Source: an uncultured Roseicyclus sp.
Lineage (GTDB): Bacteria > Pseudomonadota > Alphaproteobacteria > Rhodobacterales > Rhodobacteraceae
Reading direction: 5' to 3'
NCBI GenBank assembly: GCA_947491935.1
Contig: CANLLF010000001.1
Coordinates: forward strand, 310,001 to 374,000
Length of the DNA stretch: 64,000 nucleotides
In this document: in pieces, positions 16,865 to 25,389 of the stretch
Layout of the letters: each line of letters opens with the position of its first letter
How positions within the stretch are numbered: position 1 is the stretch's first letter
Notes under the pieces: model-generated
What the model saw: only the letters and a program-made list of their open reading frames with translations
What the model was told of the DNA's origin: nothing
Databases searched by the model: none
Translations under genes and position numbers: made by a program

Positions 16865-19674
16865 GCGGCTGGCGGCACCCCGATCTCGGCACGGAAATTG
16901 ACCGCTCCAAGCCCCTTACGGCGGAGGTCGATTGGACGAAAATCCGTGGCTTTCAGGGAGACACACTTGCATCAGCACTCCTCGCCTCCGGTCCCCGCAC
17001 GATTGCGCGGAGCTTCAAGTACCACCGCCCCCGCGGCCTCTACGGGATGGGCGCGGAGGAGCCAAACGCGCTGTTCGACATCACCCGCCACGGCACAACG
17101 ATCCCCAACGAACGCGCCACCCTGACGCCGCTCACCGACGGCCTAAAGGCCCGCGCTGTCAACGCGTCTCCCACGGCCGAGCGCGACCGCGCCCGCTGGC
17201 TCGATCTGCTGCACCGCACCATCCCGGCGGGGTTCTACTACAAGACCTTCATGGCCGGTGGCTGGCACCTCTATGAACCGCGCATCCGCGCCATGGCCGG
17301 TCTCGGCAGGCTCGATCCAAACACAAACCCACCGGCTGACACGCCCACCCGCTCGGCCACTTGCGATCTGCTGGTGATCGGCGCGGGTCCGGCGGGCCTT
17401 GCCGCCGCGAAAGCGGCCGCCGAGCAGGGACGCGCTGTATGGCTGATTGAAGATGCCACCTATCTCGGCGGCGCCCTTCGCTGGCGGGGAGGCGAGATCG
17501 ACGGTGACGACTGGACTGACTTTGCGCGCGCCACTGATACCGCGATCCTCAATTCTGATGGCCGCATCCTGACCAACACAACTGCATGGGGCGCCTTCGA
17601 TCACGGCCTGATTGCCGCGTGGCAACGAAGGGTGGATCATGACGTCCATTGGCGCATTCGTCCGGCGGAAACGATCCTGGCCACCGGCGCGGTCGAGCGC
17701 CCCCTCTGGCCCGCTCAAAATGACCGGCCCGGCGTCATGTCGGCCGAGGCTGCGCACCATTATCTCACCCTTTATGGCGCCGTTGCGGGCCGGCAGCTTC
17801 TGATCGCCACCGGCTCGGATGCCAGCTACGCCACCGCCGCGGCCTTCGCTGCTGCGGGGGCGAGGGTTACGCTGGCCGACGCGCGTGATGTCTCGCCCGA
17901 CGCGCCCGATGGCGTGCGTGTCCTGAGCCGGCAAACACTTCAGGCCGTCCACGGTAAAACGGAAACCTGGGGGGCAACCCTCAACGACCAATACCACAGC
18001 GCCGATACCGTTCTGGTTTCCGGCGGGTTCACACCGTCGGTTCAACTGCATTGCCAATCCGGTGGCAAGCTGGATTGGAACGCGGAGAAAGACGCGCTCG
18101 TTCCCCGGCCTGGCACCAGCCACATGAAAGTCATCGGCGCGGCCAACGGCACGTTCGGTCTTGGCCCGGCCCTGGCAGAAGGGGCGACCGCAGCGGGCGG
18201 CTTGGCCCCCGACACGCCGGACGGGACCAATTGGCGATGGCACCCGGCGCGGCCTGATATCGACGCATCGGGCCGGATCTGGATCGATCTGCAAAACGAC
18301 GTGACCCTGAAGGACGTGAAACTCGCCGCGCGTGAAGGGTTCACATCGGTCGAGCACCTCAAACGTTATACAACCCTTGGCATGGCCACCGATCAGGGCC
18401 GCACGTCGAATTTCCCGGGCCTCGCCGCGATGGCCGACGCGACCGGGCGCAGTATTCCCGAGACCGGAACCACAACCTTTCGCCCACCTGTCCGGCCCGT
18501 GCCGCTGAGTGTGATCGCCGGGCGCAGGCGGGGTGATCTGTTCAACCCACTCAAGCGCTTGCCGCTGGAAGATGCCCATCGCGCCCAAGGCGCCGTCTTC
18601 CGCGAATATGGTGGCTGGCTGCGCCCCTCGGCCTACGGCGAGGACGAAGCTGCCACCATTCAGGCGGAGACCAAAGCGGCCCGCGATACCGTTGCGATCT
18701 ACGACGCCTCGCCTTTGGGCAAGCTGGACATCATCGGGCCGGGCGCGCAAGCGCTGCTTGATTTCGCGTTCTACAACCGTCTGTCGACGTTGAATCCGGG
18801 CCGGGCGCGGTATGCGTTTCTTCTGCGGGAAAGTGGCATCGTGTTTGACGACGGTGTCGTGTTGCGCCCTTCCGACGATCGCTTCGTCGTGTCGGCCTCG
18901 TCGTCCCATGTCGATGCCGTGCGCCTTCTGCTGGAGGACCCGCGACAAGGCCGGTTTGACCCGTCGCAGGTTGCAATCCACGATGTGACGCAAGCCTGGA
19001 CGACACTGACCGTCACAGGTCCGCGCGCGCGCGAGCTGCTGGCGGCGGTGGGTATCGATGTCGACGTCCCGCATATGGGTGTGGCCGAAAACACATGGGG
19101 CGATGCGCCCCTTCGCATCGCGCGGATCAGTTTTACCGGCGATCAATCCTATGAGTTGTCCGTCCCCCTGCCCCACGGGCCGGCGCTCCATGCTCGGCTC
19201 GATGTGGCACTCAACGCCGTGGATGGCCGCTGGATCGGGCTGGAGGCTGTCATGATCCTGCGCGCGGAAAAGGGGTACATCGTGATCGGCAAGGACACGG
19301 ACGGGCTCACGATGCCCCACGATCTGGGCTGGGGCGGGCCGCGTGACATACGCGGGGATGAGTATCTGGGCAAGCAATCGCTCTTTACCGAGGCGGCCAT
19401 GGCCGCCGATCGACGCCAGTTGGTGGGCCTGTCCACCACGAACGTCTTACCCACCGGCGCGCATCTTGTGCCGCTTGACGGCCCGTGCCGGTCGCTTGGG
19501 TTCGTGACGTCCAGTTACCAAAGCCCAAATCTGGGTCGCCCCATCGCGCTGGCCCTTCTGGAAGGCGGTACCGCGATGCAAGGCGCGGAAATCGGCGTGT
19601 TCCACAACGGCGACGTTCAGCGTGCCCGCGTCACACAGGCCTGCACCTTTGATCCGGAAGGGGAGCGGCTATGA
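16861..19674 (+). CDS. soxA: Sarcosine oxidase alpha subunit
   Basis: A 937-residue multidomain subunit. It has an N-terminal ferredoxin-like (Fer2_4) region at about 15-100, a dinucleotide-binding domain with GAGPAG at 174-179 that holds NAD, and a C-terminal aminomethyltransferase (GcvT-like) domain from about residue 560 that binds folate. Length matches the family (about 960-1000 aa). The ATG at 16861 overlaps the soxD stop, which rules out the longer frame beginning inside soxD. The stop overlaps soxG. Confidence 0.95.
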   Translation: MSGWRHPDLGTEIDRSKPLTAEVDWTKIRGFQGDTLASALLASGPRTIARSFKYHRPRGLYGMGAEEPNALFDITRHGTTIPNERATLTPLTDGLKARAVNASPTAERDRARWLDLLHRTIPAGFYYKTFMAGGWHLYEPRIRAMAGLGRLDPNTNPPADTPTRSATCDLLVIGAGPAGLAAAKAAAEQGRAVWLIEDATYLGGALRWRGGEIDGDDWTDFARATDTAILNSDGRILTNTTAWGAFDHGLIAAWQRRVDHDVHWRIRPAETILATGAVERPLWPAQNDRPGVMSAEAAHHYLTLYGAVAGRQLLIATGSDASYATAAAFAAAGARVTLADARDVSPDAPDGVRVLSRQTLQAVHGKTETWGATLNDQYHSADTVLVSGGFTPSVQLHCQSGGKLDWNAEKDALVPRPGTSHMKVIGAANGTFGLGPALAEGATAAGGLAPDTPDGTNWRWHPARPDIDASGRIWIDLQNDVTLKDVKLAAREGFTSVEHLKRYTTLGMATDQGRTSNFPGLAAMADATGRSIPETGTTTFRPPVRPVPLSVIAGRRRGDLFNPLKRLPLEDAHRAQGAVFREYGGWLRPSAYGEDEAATIQAETKAARDTVAIYDASPLGKLDIIGPGAQALLDFAFYNRLSTLNPGRARYAFLLRESGIVFDDGVVLRPSDDRFVVSASSSHVDAVRLLLEDPRQGRFDPSQVAIHDVTQAWTTLTVTGPRARELLAAVGIDVDVPHMGVAENTWGDAPLRIARISFTGDQSYELSVPLPHGPALHARLDVALNAVDGRWIGLEAVMILRAEKGYIVIGKDTDGLTMPHDLGWGGPRDIRGDEYLGKQSLFTEAAMAADRRQLVGLSTTNVLPTGAHLVPLDGPCRSLGFVTSSYQSPNLGRPIALALLEGGTAMQGAEIGVFHNGDVQRARVTQACTFDPEGERL

Positions 19675-20180
19675 TGAAGGAACGCGACTGGACCGACCGC
19701 GCCTTGGCCGAGGGTGAGACGATGACCGTCGCTGGCCTTACGATCCATCTTGCGCCCGCCGCGCCGTCCTGCCTGATCTCCGGCGATCTGGAGGCCGCCA
19801 TCGCGGCCCTTGCACCGGGCGGGCGCTCCATTGGCCTGTTTCAGGACCGTCCACTCATCGCAGCCATCCGCATCGCACGGGACCGCGCCCTGCTGGTCGG
19901 TGCGACGGGTGAGCCCGGCTGGCACGACGGCTATGCCATCAGCCCGGCAACAGGCCTCTACACCTGTTTCCAGATCAGCGGCGCGGATGTCATGGACGCC
20001 TTGACCGAAGGCACCGGCGCGGATCTGACGGCATCGTCGCCTGCGGCAAGCCTGCAATTCGCTGGGATCACGTGCCTGTTGACGCGGCAGGGCAAATTGG
20101 CAGAGCTGTGGGTTGAAGCGGCGATGGCGACCTATGTGACCAGTTGGCTGATGGGCAGGGTCCCGATGAAAAGTGCCTAA
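19671..20180 (+). CDS. soxG: Sarcosine oxidase gamma subunit
   Basis: A 169-residue subunit with a short GcvT-like fold that completes the sarcosine oxidase heterotetramer. It starts at the ATGATG that overlaps the soxA stop. The last 4 bp overlap the convergent stop of the Gfo/Idh/MocA gene on the other strand, so no terminator separates the two transcripts. No folate-recycling genes (folD, purU, glyA) follow, unlike in some sox operons. Confidence 0.92.
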   Translation: MMKERDWTDRALAEGETMTVAGLTIHLAPAAPSCLISGDLEAAIAALAPGGRSIGLFQDRPLIAAIRIARDRALLVGATGEPGWHDGYAISPATGLYTCFQISGADVMDALTEGTGADLTASSPAASLQFAGITCLLTRQGKLAELWVEAAMATYVTSWLMGRVPMKSA

Positions 20181-21190
20181 AGCTCTATCCGCCGCCCCGT
20201 CCGCACGCTTTCATCGGCCGCCATACAGATGGCCAGCGACCGCACGGCATCCTCCATATGGCGCGACAGGTCCAGATCCTCAGTAATCGCGCGGCGCATA
20301 TAGGCCTGTTCAGCATCGCAGAGCGCCTGATGCCCCGGCTCCTCCGCCAGGTCGATGCGCTCATCGCCATCGGGCCGATGGACCAGCAGGCTGCCGACCT
20401 TGGTATGACCGTCAATATCAGCACTTTCGCCGGGCTCCGCATCGGTGATGGACACGGAGCCATTGGGGCTGACCACATCTTTCACGAAGAACGCCGTCTC
20501 CGACATCATCGGCCCCCATCCGGCCTCGTACCAGCCGACCGAGCCATCCTCAAACAACACCTGAAACTGACCGTAATTATACATATTCTCGGGCAGTTCA
20601 TCGGAGAGGCGCAGGCCGATCCCATGCACCGCAACCGGGCGCGCATCGGTGATCTGGCACCAGACATCCACGTAATGTACGCCGCAATCCACGATGGGGG
20701 ATGTGGTTTGCATCAGCGCCTTGTGTGTCTCCCACTCCGCGCCGCTGGATTGCTGGTTGAGGTTCATCCGGAACACGTATGGCCCGCCAAGACCGCGCGC
20801 CTCCTCGATCAACCGCATCCAGGACGGATGGTGCCGCAAGATGTAGCCGACTACGAGCTTGCGCCCGGTGGCCTTGGCGCACGCCACAACCCGCTCGGCA
20901 TCGGCAACGCGGGTGGCCAGAGGTTTTTCGACAAACACATGCGCGCCCGCCTCCATCGCCGCGACGGCCAGATCGGCGTGGCTGTCGGAATAGGTGGCGA
21001 TGACGACGAGGTCGGGGGATTGCGCCAAGCCCTCCTCGAAGGTCGCGAACAGCGGGTAGGCTGTCAATGCCTCCGGCAGGTCGCGGGGGCCGCGATTGAC
21101 GAGGCCCACGATCTCCACGCCCTCCGCCGCGTGATGCGCAAGCGCATGGCTCTGCCCCATATTTCCCAGCCCGACGATCAAGACACGCAC
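20177..21190 (-). CDS. Gfo/Idh/MocA-family oxidoreductase (1)
   Basis: A 337-residue NAD(P)-dependent sugar or cyclitol dehydrogenase. Rossmann motif GLGNMGQSHA at 7-16 and the active-site EKP at 88-90 are intact. The C-terminal domain is of the GFO_IDH_MocA_C type. It is the last gene of the long minus-strand run that begins at 30832 and ends against soxG. Which hydroxyl it oxidises is not visible; it sits beside two relatives and an ABC sugar transporter. Confidence 0.85.
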   Translation of the reverse strand: MRVLIVGLGNMGQSHALAHHAAEGVEIVGLVNRGPRDLPEALTAYPLFATFEEGLAQSPDLVVIATYSDSHADLAVAAMEAGAHVFVEKPLATRVADAERVVACAKATGRKLVVGYILRHHPSWMRLIEEARGLGGPYVFRMNLNQQSSGAEWETHKALMQTTSPIVDCGVHYVDVWCQITDARPVAVHGIGLRLSDELPENMYNYGQFQVLFEDGSVGWYEAGWGPMMSETAFFVKDVVSPNGSVSITDAEPGESADIDGHTKVGSLLVHRPDGDERIDLAEEPGHQALCDAEQAYMRRAITEDLDLSRHMEDAVRSLAICMAADESVRTGRRIEL

Positions 21191-21232
21191 GTTAGTCCCT
21201 CCGCTGATGGGCGCCCCACCCAGCCACCCAGC

Positions 21233-22345
21233 CTAACTCTCCAACCGACGCGCCGCGCCGATTTCAACTTCCTTGCCTGTCATCCGCGAGCGCACAGCGG
21301 CAAAAGCCATGGCAAGGCTCTGCAGATTTTCGGCTGCCCCGTTCGACGGCTCCCGATCCTCCTCGATGGCGCAGAGAAGCTCACCCATCGTGCCTGCAAA
21401 ACCGTCATTGAACCATTGGCCCTCAAGCGCGGGTCGGGCGATGCCGTCGGGTGTTGTCAGGGTCACGCGTTGCTGGCTCAGATCCGGGCCATCGGAGACC
21501 ATGCTGCCCGCTGTGCCGCCCACAAAGGTCGTATCGCGCGGCCCGTGGGGCACGCCGCCATCGAAAACAAGCGAGGCCTGCCCGCCATCAATGCGGACCA
21601 TGGCCTGCGCCAGAAGCGGCACCTTGTTGGCCTGCCCCGCCCCGCGGGCAGCAGACGCAAACACGGCTTCCGCCCTGTCGCCGACGACGGAAGCCACGAA
21701 GTCAAACCAATGGACGCCGAAATCGTAGAGGATCAGATCCTCGATCTCGTCAAACGGGGTACCCGCCGTCCAGCCGTGGGTCCAGTGGACCGCCAGATGT
21801 ACGGACAAGACCTGCCCGATATGCCCGGCGCGGGCGGCCTCGCGCATGAAGGCAAAATGGGGTGACCAGCGGCCATTCTGGTTTACGGCCAGCTTCACAC
21901 CCTGATCCTGCGCCAGCTTCACCAGATCCATGCCGATATCCAGGTCGGTGACAAACGGCTTCTGGCTCAGCACATGTTTGCCTGCCTTCAAGGCCGCGCG
22001 CAGGATCTCAACCCGGTGCTCGGGATGCAGCGTTACATCCACCACGTCGATATCGGGATTGGAGAGGATCGCCTCCCACTCCTCCTCGATCCGCGCATCG
22101 GGGCAGAATTCGGCCGCCTTATCTTCGGCCTTGGCCCGCGTGCGGTTCCAGAGCGCGGCCACCTCGTAACCCTGCGCCCGATACGCATCGAGATGGGAGC
22201 CGGAAATGCCGCCAGTGCCGATCACACCGATCCGGGGGCGGAGATGGGTGGGTTTGGGCGGGCGGTAGGCCACGTCAGGCGCCGCGATCTCGGGCAGATC
22301 GGCGGCCTTCAGCGCATAGGTGTCACTGTCACCGGAATCGCTCAT
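21233..22345 (-). CDS. Gfo/Idh/MocA-family oxidoreductase (2), QKP variant
   Basis: A 370-residue dehydrogenase with an N-terminal extension of about 35 residues before the Rossmann motif GVIGTGGISGSH (40-51). The usual EKP is replaced by QKP (128-130), which leaves the catalytic/NAD-binding lysine but changes the glutamate. The start at 22345 is set by the ATGA overlap with the next upstream gene and discards a longer frame running into that gene. Function as sugar or cyclitol dehydrogenase is inferred. Confidence 0.83.
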   Translation of the reverse strand: MSDSGDSDTYALKAADLPEIAAPDVAYRPPKPTHLRPRIGVIGTGGISGSHLDAYRAQGYEVAALWNRTRAKAEDKAAEFCPDARIEEEWEAILSNPDIDVVDVTLHPEHRVEILRAALKAGKHVLSQKPFVTDLDIGMDLVKLAQDQGVKLAVNQNGRWSPHFAFMREAARAGHIGQVLSVHLAVHWTHGWTAGTPFDEIEDLILYDFGVHWFDFVASVVGDRAEAVFASAARGAGQANKVPLLAQAMVRIDGGQASLVFDGGVPHGPRDTTFVGGTAGSMVSDGPDLSQQRVTLTTPDGIARPALEGQWFNDGFAGTMGELLCAIEEDREPSNGAAENLQSLAMAFAAVRSRMTGKEVEIGAARRLES

Positions 22346-23421
22346 GGCAGAAGCTCCATCGTGCGTTTGGCGGCGGCGGATGCCGCGGCGGTGTCCACGA
22401 TCCGCTGGCCAATCAATGAGATGGCAGGCGAAAGCGGGCCTGCGGGATAGGCGCCGTTCTCGATCACATCCAGAACATATTCGATGGCGCCCCGGCGGCC
22501 TTCGGGCAGCGGGTCCACCGGGATCTCGTGGCGCTCGGGCCGCGCGCGGGTCTGGACCGTGACGGTATCGGCGTAATCCGGGCTGGCAATCGTGCCCTCC
22601 GTGCCGACCAGCACGAAACCACATGTCGGCTGCGGCTGAGTTGTCCAGGGATCGGAAAACGTGCCCCAACGCGTTTCCATCTTGCTGAGGCTGCCCCAAG
22701 GATAGCGGCAGACGGCCACGGCGTGCTGGTCCACCTCGACACGCGGCGTGTGATCAATGGTGCAGGTCACTTCAACGGGAGCCTCGCCCCCCATGAACCA
22801 CGTGCCAAGGGTCGCGCCGTATCCCATGTAATCGAGCAGGCTCCCGCCGCCCGATGCCTTCTTGTACCACCAGCTATCGGGCTTCTGGCGCTCCACCTCA
22901 TCGTCGGACACCTCCACCTTGTCGGCCAGATGATAGAGCGGCCCGCGATTGCCATCGTAGAAATGCACCTCGCGCAGATCGCCGATCATCCCGTCTTCGA
23001 TCAGGCGCTTGGCGGTGTTGTGCGACGCGACCCAGGCCAGTGGCCAGTTGATCGCCAGCACCTTGCCCGTCGCCTCCATCGCCGCGATCATCCGGCGGGC
23101 ATGGTCGGCGCTGTCGGCAAAGGGCTTTTCCACGTGGATATGGACGCCATGGGGGGCAAGGCGCTCGGTCATGTCGGCGTGATCGGCGGGCGCGCTGCAC
23201 AGGATCGCCAGATCATAGGGGCCGGCTGCCATGCAGGCATCGAAATCGGTGAAAACACGCGCCTCGGGCACATCGAAATTCTCCACGGCGCTTTGCATTC
23301 GGGCACGGTCGGGATCGTAAAGGCCCGCGATCTCTGCGTCAGGATGTTCAAACACCTCGCGCAGCAGATCCCCCATATGCATGTGATCGAAGCTGATCCC
23401 GACAACACGATATTTGGCCAT
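22342..23421 (-). CDS. Gfo/Idh/MocA-family oxidoreductase (3), atypical Rossmann loop
   Basis: A 359-residue family member. EKP is present at 98-100, but the N-terminal loop reads VGISFDHMHMGDLL rather than the glycine-rich GxGxxG, so NAD binding may be altered or another cofactor mode used. AGGAGA precedes the ATG at 23421. It follows the second permease gene by 10 bp and is coupled to the next dehydrogenase. Confidence 0.82.
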   Translation of the reverse strand: MAKYRVVGISFDHMHMGDLLREVFEHPDAEIAGLYDPDRARMQSAVENFDVPEARVFTDFDACMAAGPYDLAILCSAPADHADMTERLAPHGVHIHVEKPFADSADHARRMIAAMEATGKVLAINWPLAWVASHNTAKRLIEDGMIGDLREVHFYDGNRGPLYHLADKVEVSDDEVERQKPDSWWYKKASGGGSLLDYMGYGATLGTWFMGGEAPVEVTCTIDHTPRVEVDQHAVAVCRYPWGSLSKMETRWGTFSDPWTTQPQPTCGFVLVGTEGTIASPDYADTVTVQTRARPERHEIPVDPLPEGRRGAIEYVLDVIENGAYPAGPLSPAISLIGQRIVDTAAASAAAKRTMELLP

Positions 23422-23431
23422 CCGATGTCTC

Positions 23432-24454
23432 CTATCTTGTCCCGGTGATCCGCACATAAAGCGCCGTCACCAGCAGAATGATCAACCCGAAGAGAGCAAT
23501 CCGCGCGCCCTCGGGCATTTGCAGAAGCGTCAGCATCGTGTCGATGACCCGCAGGATCAACGCGCCCACGATAGCACCGGCAAACGACCCGCGCCCGCCA
23601 AAGATCGACGTGCCGCCAATCACCGCCGCCGCCACCGAGGGCAACATCAGCGGGTTGGCCAGCGACAGGGACGGCGCGCGGATCATCCCAAGGTACAGCA
23701 AACCCGCGACCGACGCGATCAGACCCGACAGCGCGTAGAGTGCCAGAAACACCTGCCACGACCGAACGCCGGAGAGTTTCGCGGCATGCTCATTGGAACC
23801 CAGCGCGAAGAGGAGCCGCCCGAACCCCGTGGCGCGCATCAGCCAGATGATGAAGATTGCAAATGGTATAAACAAGAACAGGCCGTTGGGCATCGCAAAG
23901 GTACGGCCCGTGCCGAGCCATTCCAGAAAGGCCGGGATCTCCGTTCCCGTGGCGATCACGAAGCGCTGATAGACCTGCAGGCACCCGGTTGCGATCAGGC
24001 CGGTGCCAAGCGTCATGATCAGCGGATGCACCCGCACGACGCCCACGCCAAAGCCGTTCACAAGGCCGACGACCACGCCGACGGCCATTGCGATCAACAC
24101 GGCGGGCACCGGCCCAATGAGCGGCATCAGCGTGGCGCAGACAAAGGCCGAGCAGGTCGCCACGATCCCGGCGCTGAGGTCAATCCCGGCGGTTAACATC
24201 GTTAAGACCTGGCAGGCCGCGATCATCGCCAGGGGAATGGCAAACTTGATCAGGTTGCCAACCCAGAAGGTGGAGATGATCCCCTCGCGTCCCCCCAGAA
24301 ACGGCAGGACGATGCCGGGGCGCATGACTTCCAGCAAACTGATCAGGAAGAACAGGAACGCGATCAGGGGGATGACGGGATTGTCGGCGAGGTAGCGGCC
24401 GAAGCGCACGAGGCGCGGGTCCGATGCGGCGGTTTGCTCCGGATGAATACTCAT
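23432..24454 (-). CDS. Sugar ABC transporter permease (RbsC-like, 1)
   Basis: A 340-residue inner-membrane permease of the BPD_transp_2 (RbsC/XylH) family with about ten membrane segments and the family signature around LTAGIDLSAGIVATCSAF. It pairs with the permease encoded immediately upstream (ATGA overlap) to make a heterodimeric channel for the sugar-type ABC importer encoded here. Confidence 0.9.
   Translation of the reverse strand: MSIHPEQTAASDPRLVRFGRYLADNPVIPLIAFLFFLISLLEVMRPGIVLPFLGGREGIISTFWVGNLIKFAIPLAMIAACQVLTMLTAGIDLSAGIVATCSAFVCATLMPLIGPVPAVLIAMAVGVVVGLVNGFGVGVVRVHPLIMTLGTGLIATGCLQVYQRFVIATGTEIPAFLEWLGTGRTFAMPNGLFLFIPFAIFIIWLMRATGFGRLLFALGSNEHAAKLSGVRSWQVFLALYALSGLIASVAGLLYLGMIRAPSLSLANPLMLPSVAAAVIGGTSIFGGRGSFAGAIVGALILRVIDTMLTLLQMPEGARIALFGLIILLVTALYVRITGTR
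24192..24207 (+). repeat. GTTAA-N4-GTTAA motif, copy 5
   Basis: GTTAACATCGTTAAGA lies in the permease gene and reads Leu-Thr-Met-Leu-Thr on the minus strand with two TTA codons. Confidence 0.55.
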
Positions 24455-25389
24455 GCCCGCACCCCCCGATAGGTCACGATGGCCCCCAGCATGACAACCG
24501 CCACCATGATGACCCCCTCCACGATGGTGGTCACGTTCGGGTCCACCGCCGCCAGCGTCAGGATCGTGCGGATGATCCGCAGGATGAAGACCGCGATGAT
24601 CGGCCCGAGGAGCCCGCCGCGCCCGCCACCCAGAACCACGCCGCCCAACACCACGGCCGCGACAGAAGCCAGCAAGTAAGGGCCGGGCACCGGTTCGCCG
24701 ATCCCGGTCAGCATGATGAGGCTCATGCCGCCCATCGCCGCCAGCACTCCACAAAGCGCGTAGGCCGCCACTTTCGTCCAGCCGACGCTCACCCCGGAGC
24801 GGAACGCGGCCAGCTCGTCGGACCCCACCGCATAGATCGACAACCCGATTTTGGATCGGCGCACGGGCATCCAGACGGCGGCAATTGCAACCGCCATCAC
24901 CACCAAAGCCATCGGCAAGCCGGGGAGGATGGAGCCCCCGATGATGCCCTGCATGGCCTCTGTCACATTGCCGCCCGGCGTGGACAGGATCAGCAGCGCC
25001 ACACCCTCCCACACAAACAACATGGCCAGCGTCACCACGATATCCGGCACTTTGGTGATCACGATCAGGGCGCCGTTGATCGCGCCCATGGCCGTGCCGA
25101 TGCAAAGCGTGATCACAATTGCCGGCACCGCCCCCATGCTTTGCATCAGAACCGCTGCCGTCACCCCGCAGACCGCCATCATCGACGCGATCGACAGATC
25201 GATGCCGCCCACGATCACCACAATCGCCATGGCCGCCGTTGCGAAGGCAAAGGGCAGCGCCGCGCGGGCGAGGCTTTCCAACCCCGTGGCTCCGAAGCTC
25301 GGCTGGATCAGCTTGGTGATGCCCAGAAGGGCGATCAGGAGGACCAGCAGGCCAAGAACCCAGGCGTGTTTCTGCACCAGCCGTGTCAT
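24451..25389 (-). CDS. Sugar ABC transporter permease (RbsC-like, 2)
   Basis: A 312-residue permease of the same RbsC family, with the conserved VVIVGGIDLSIASMMAVCG segment. It overlaps the ATPase stop upstream and the other permease downstream by 4 bp each, so subunits are translated together. Two different permeases, rather than a homodimer, are a common variant in this transporter class. Confidence 0.9.
   Translation of the reverse strand: MTRLVQKHAWVLGLLVLLIALLGITKLIQPSFGATGLESLARAALPFAFATAAMAIVVIVGGIDLSIASMMAVCGVTAAVLMQSMGAVPAIVITLCIGTAMGAINGALIVITKVPDIVVTLAMLFVWEGVALLILSTPGGNVTEAMQGIIGGSILPGLPMALVVMAVAIAAVWMPVRRSKIGLSIYAVGSDELAAFRSGVSVGWTKVAAYALCGVLAAMGGMSLIMLTGIGEPVPGPYLLASVAAVVLGGVVLGGGRGGLLGPIIAVFILRIIRTILTLAAVDPNVTTIVEGVIMVAVVMLGAIVTYRGVRA

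Noticed and set aside
15306-16910. A 534-codon antisense frame opposite soxB and soxD
   Set aside because: Antisense to conserved subunits with classical gene order.
17143-19377. A 744-codon open frame opposite soxA
   Set aside because: It is antisense to a fully recognisable soxA, has no domain, and comes from the third-position GC bias of this genome.
15357-20180. Reading soxBDAG as the thiosulfate-oxidising Sox system because of the nearby soeABC
   Set aside because: The proteins are sarcosine oxidase subunits by motif and order; the shared names are unrelated.
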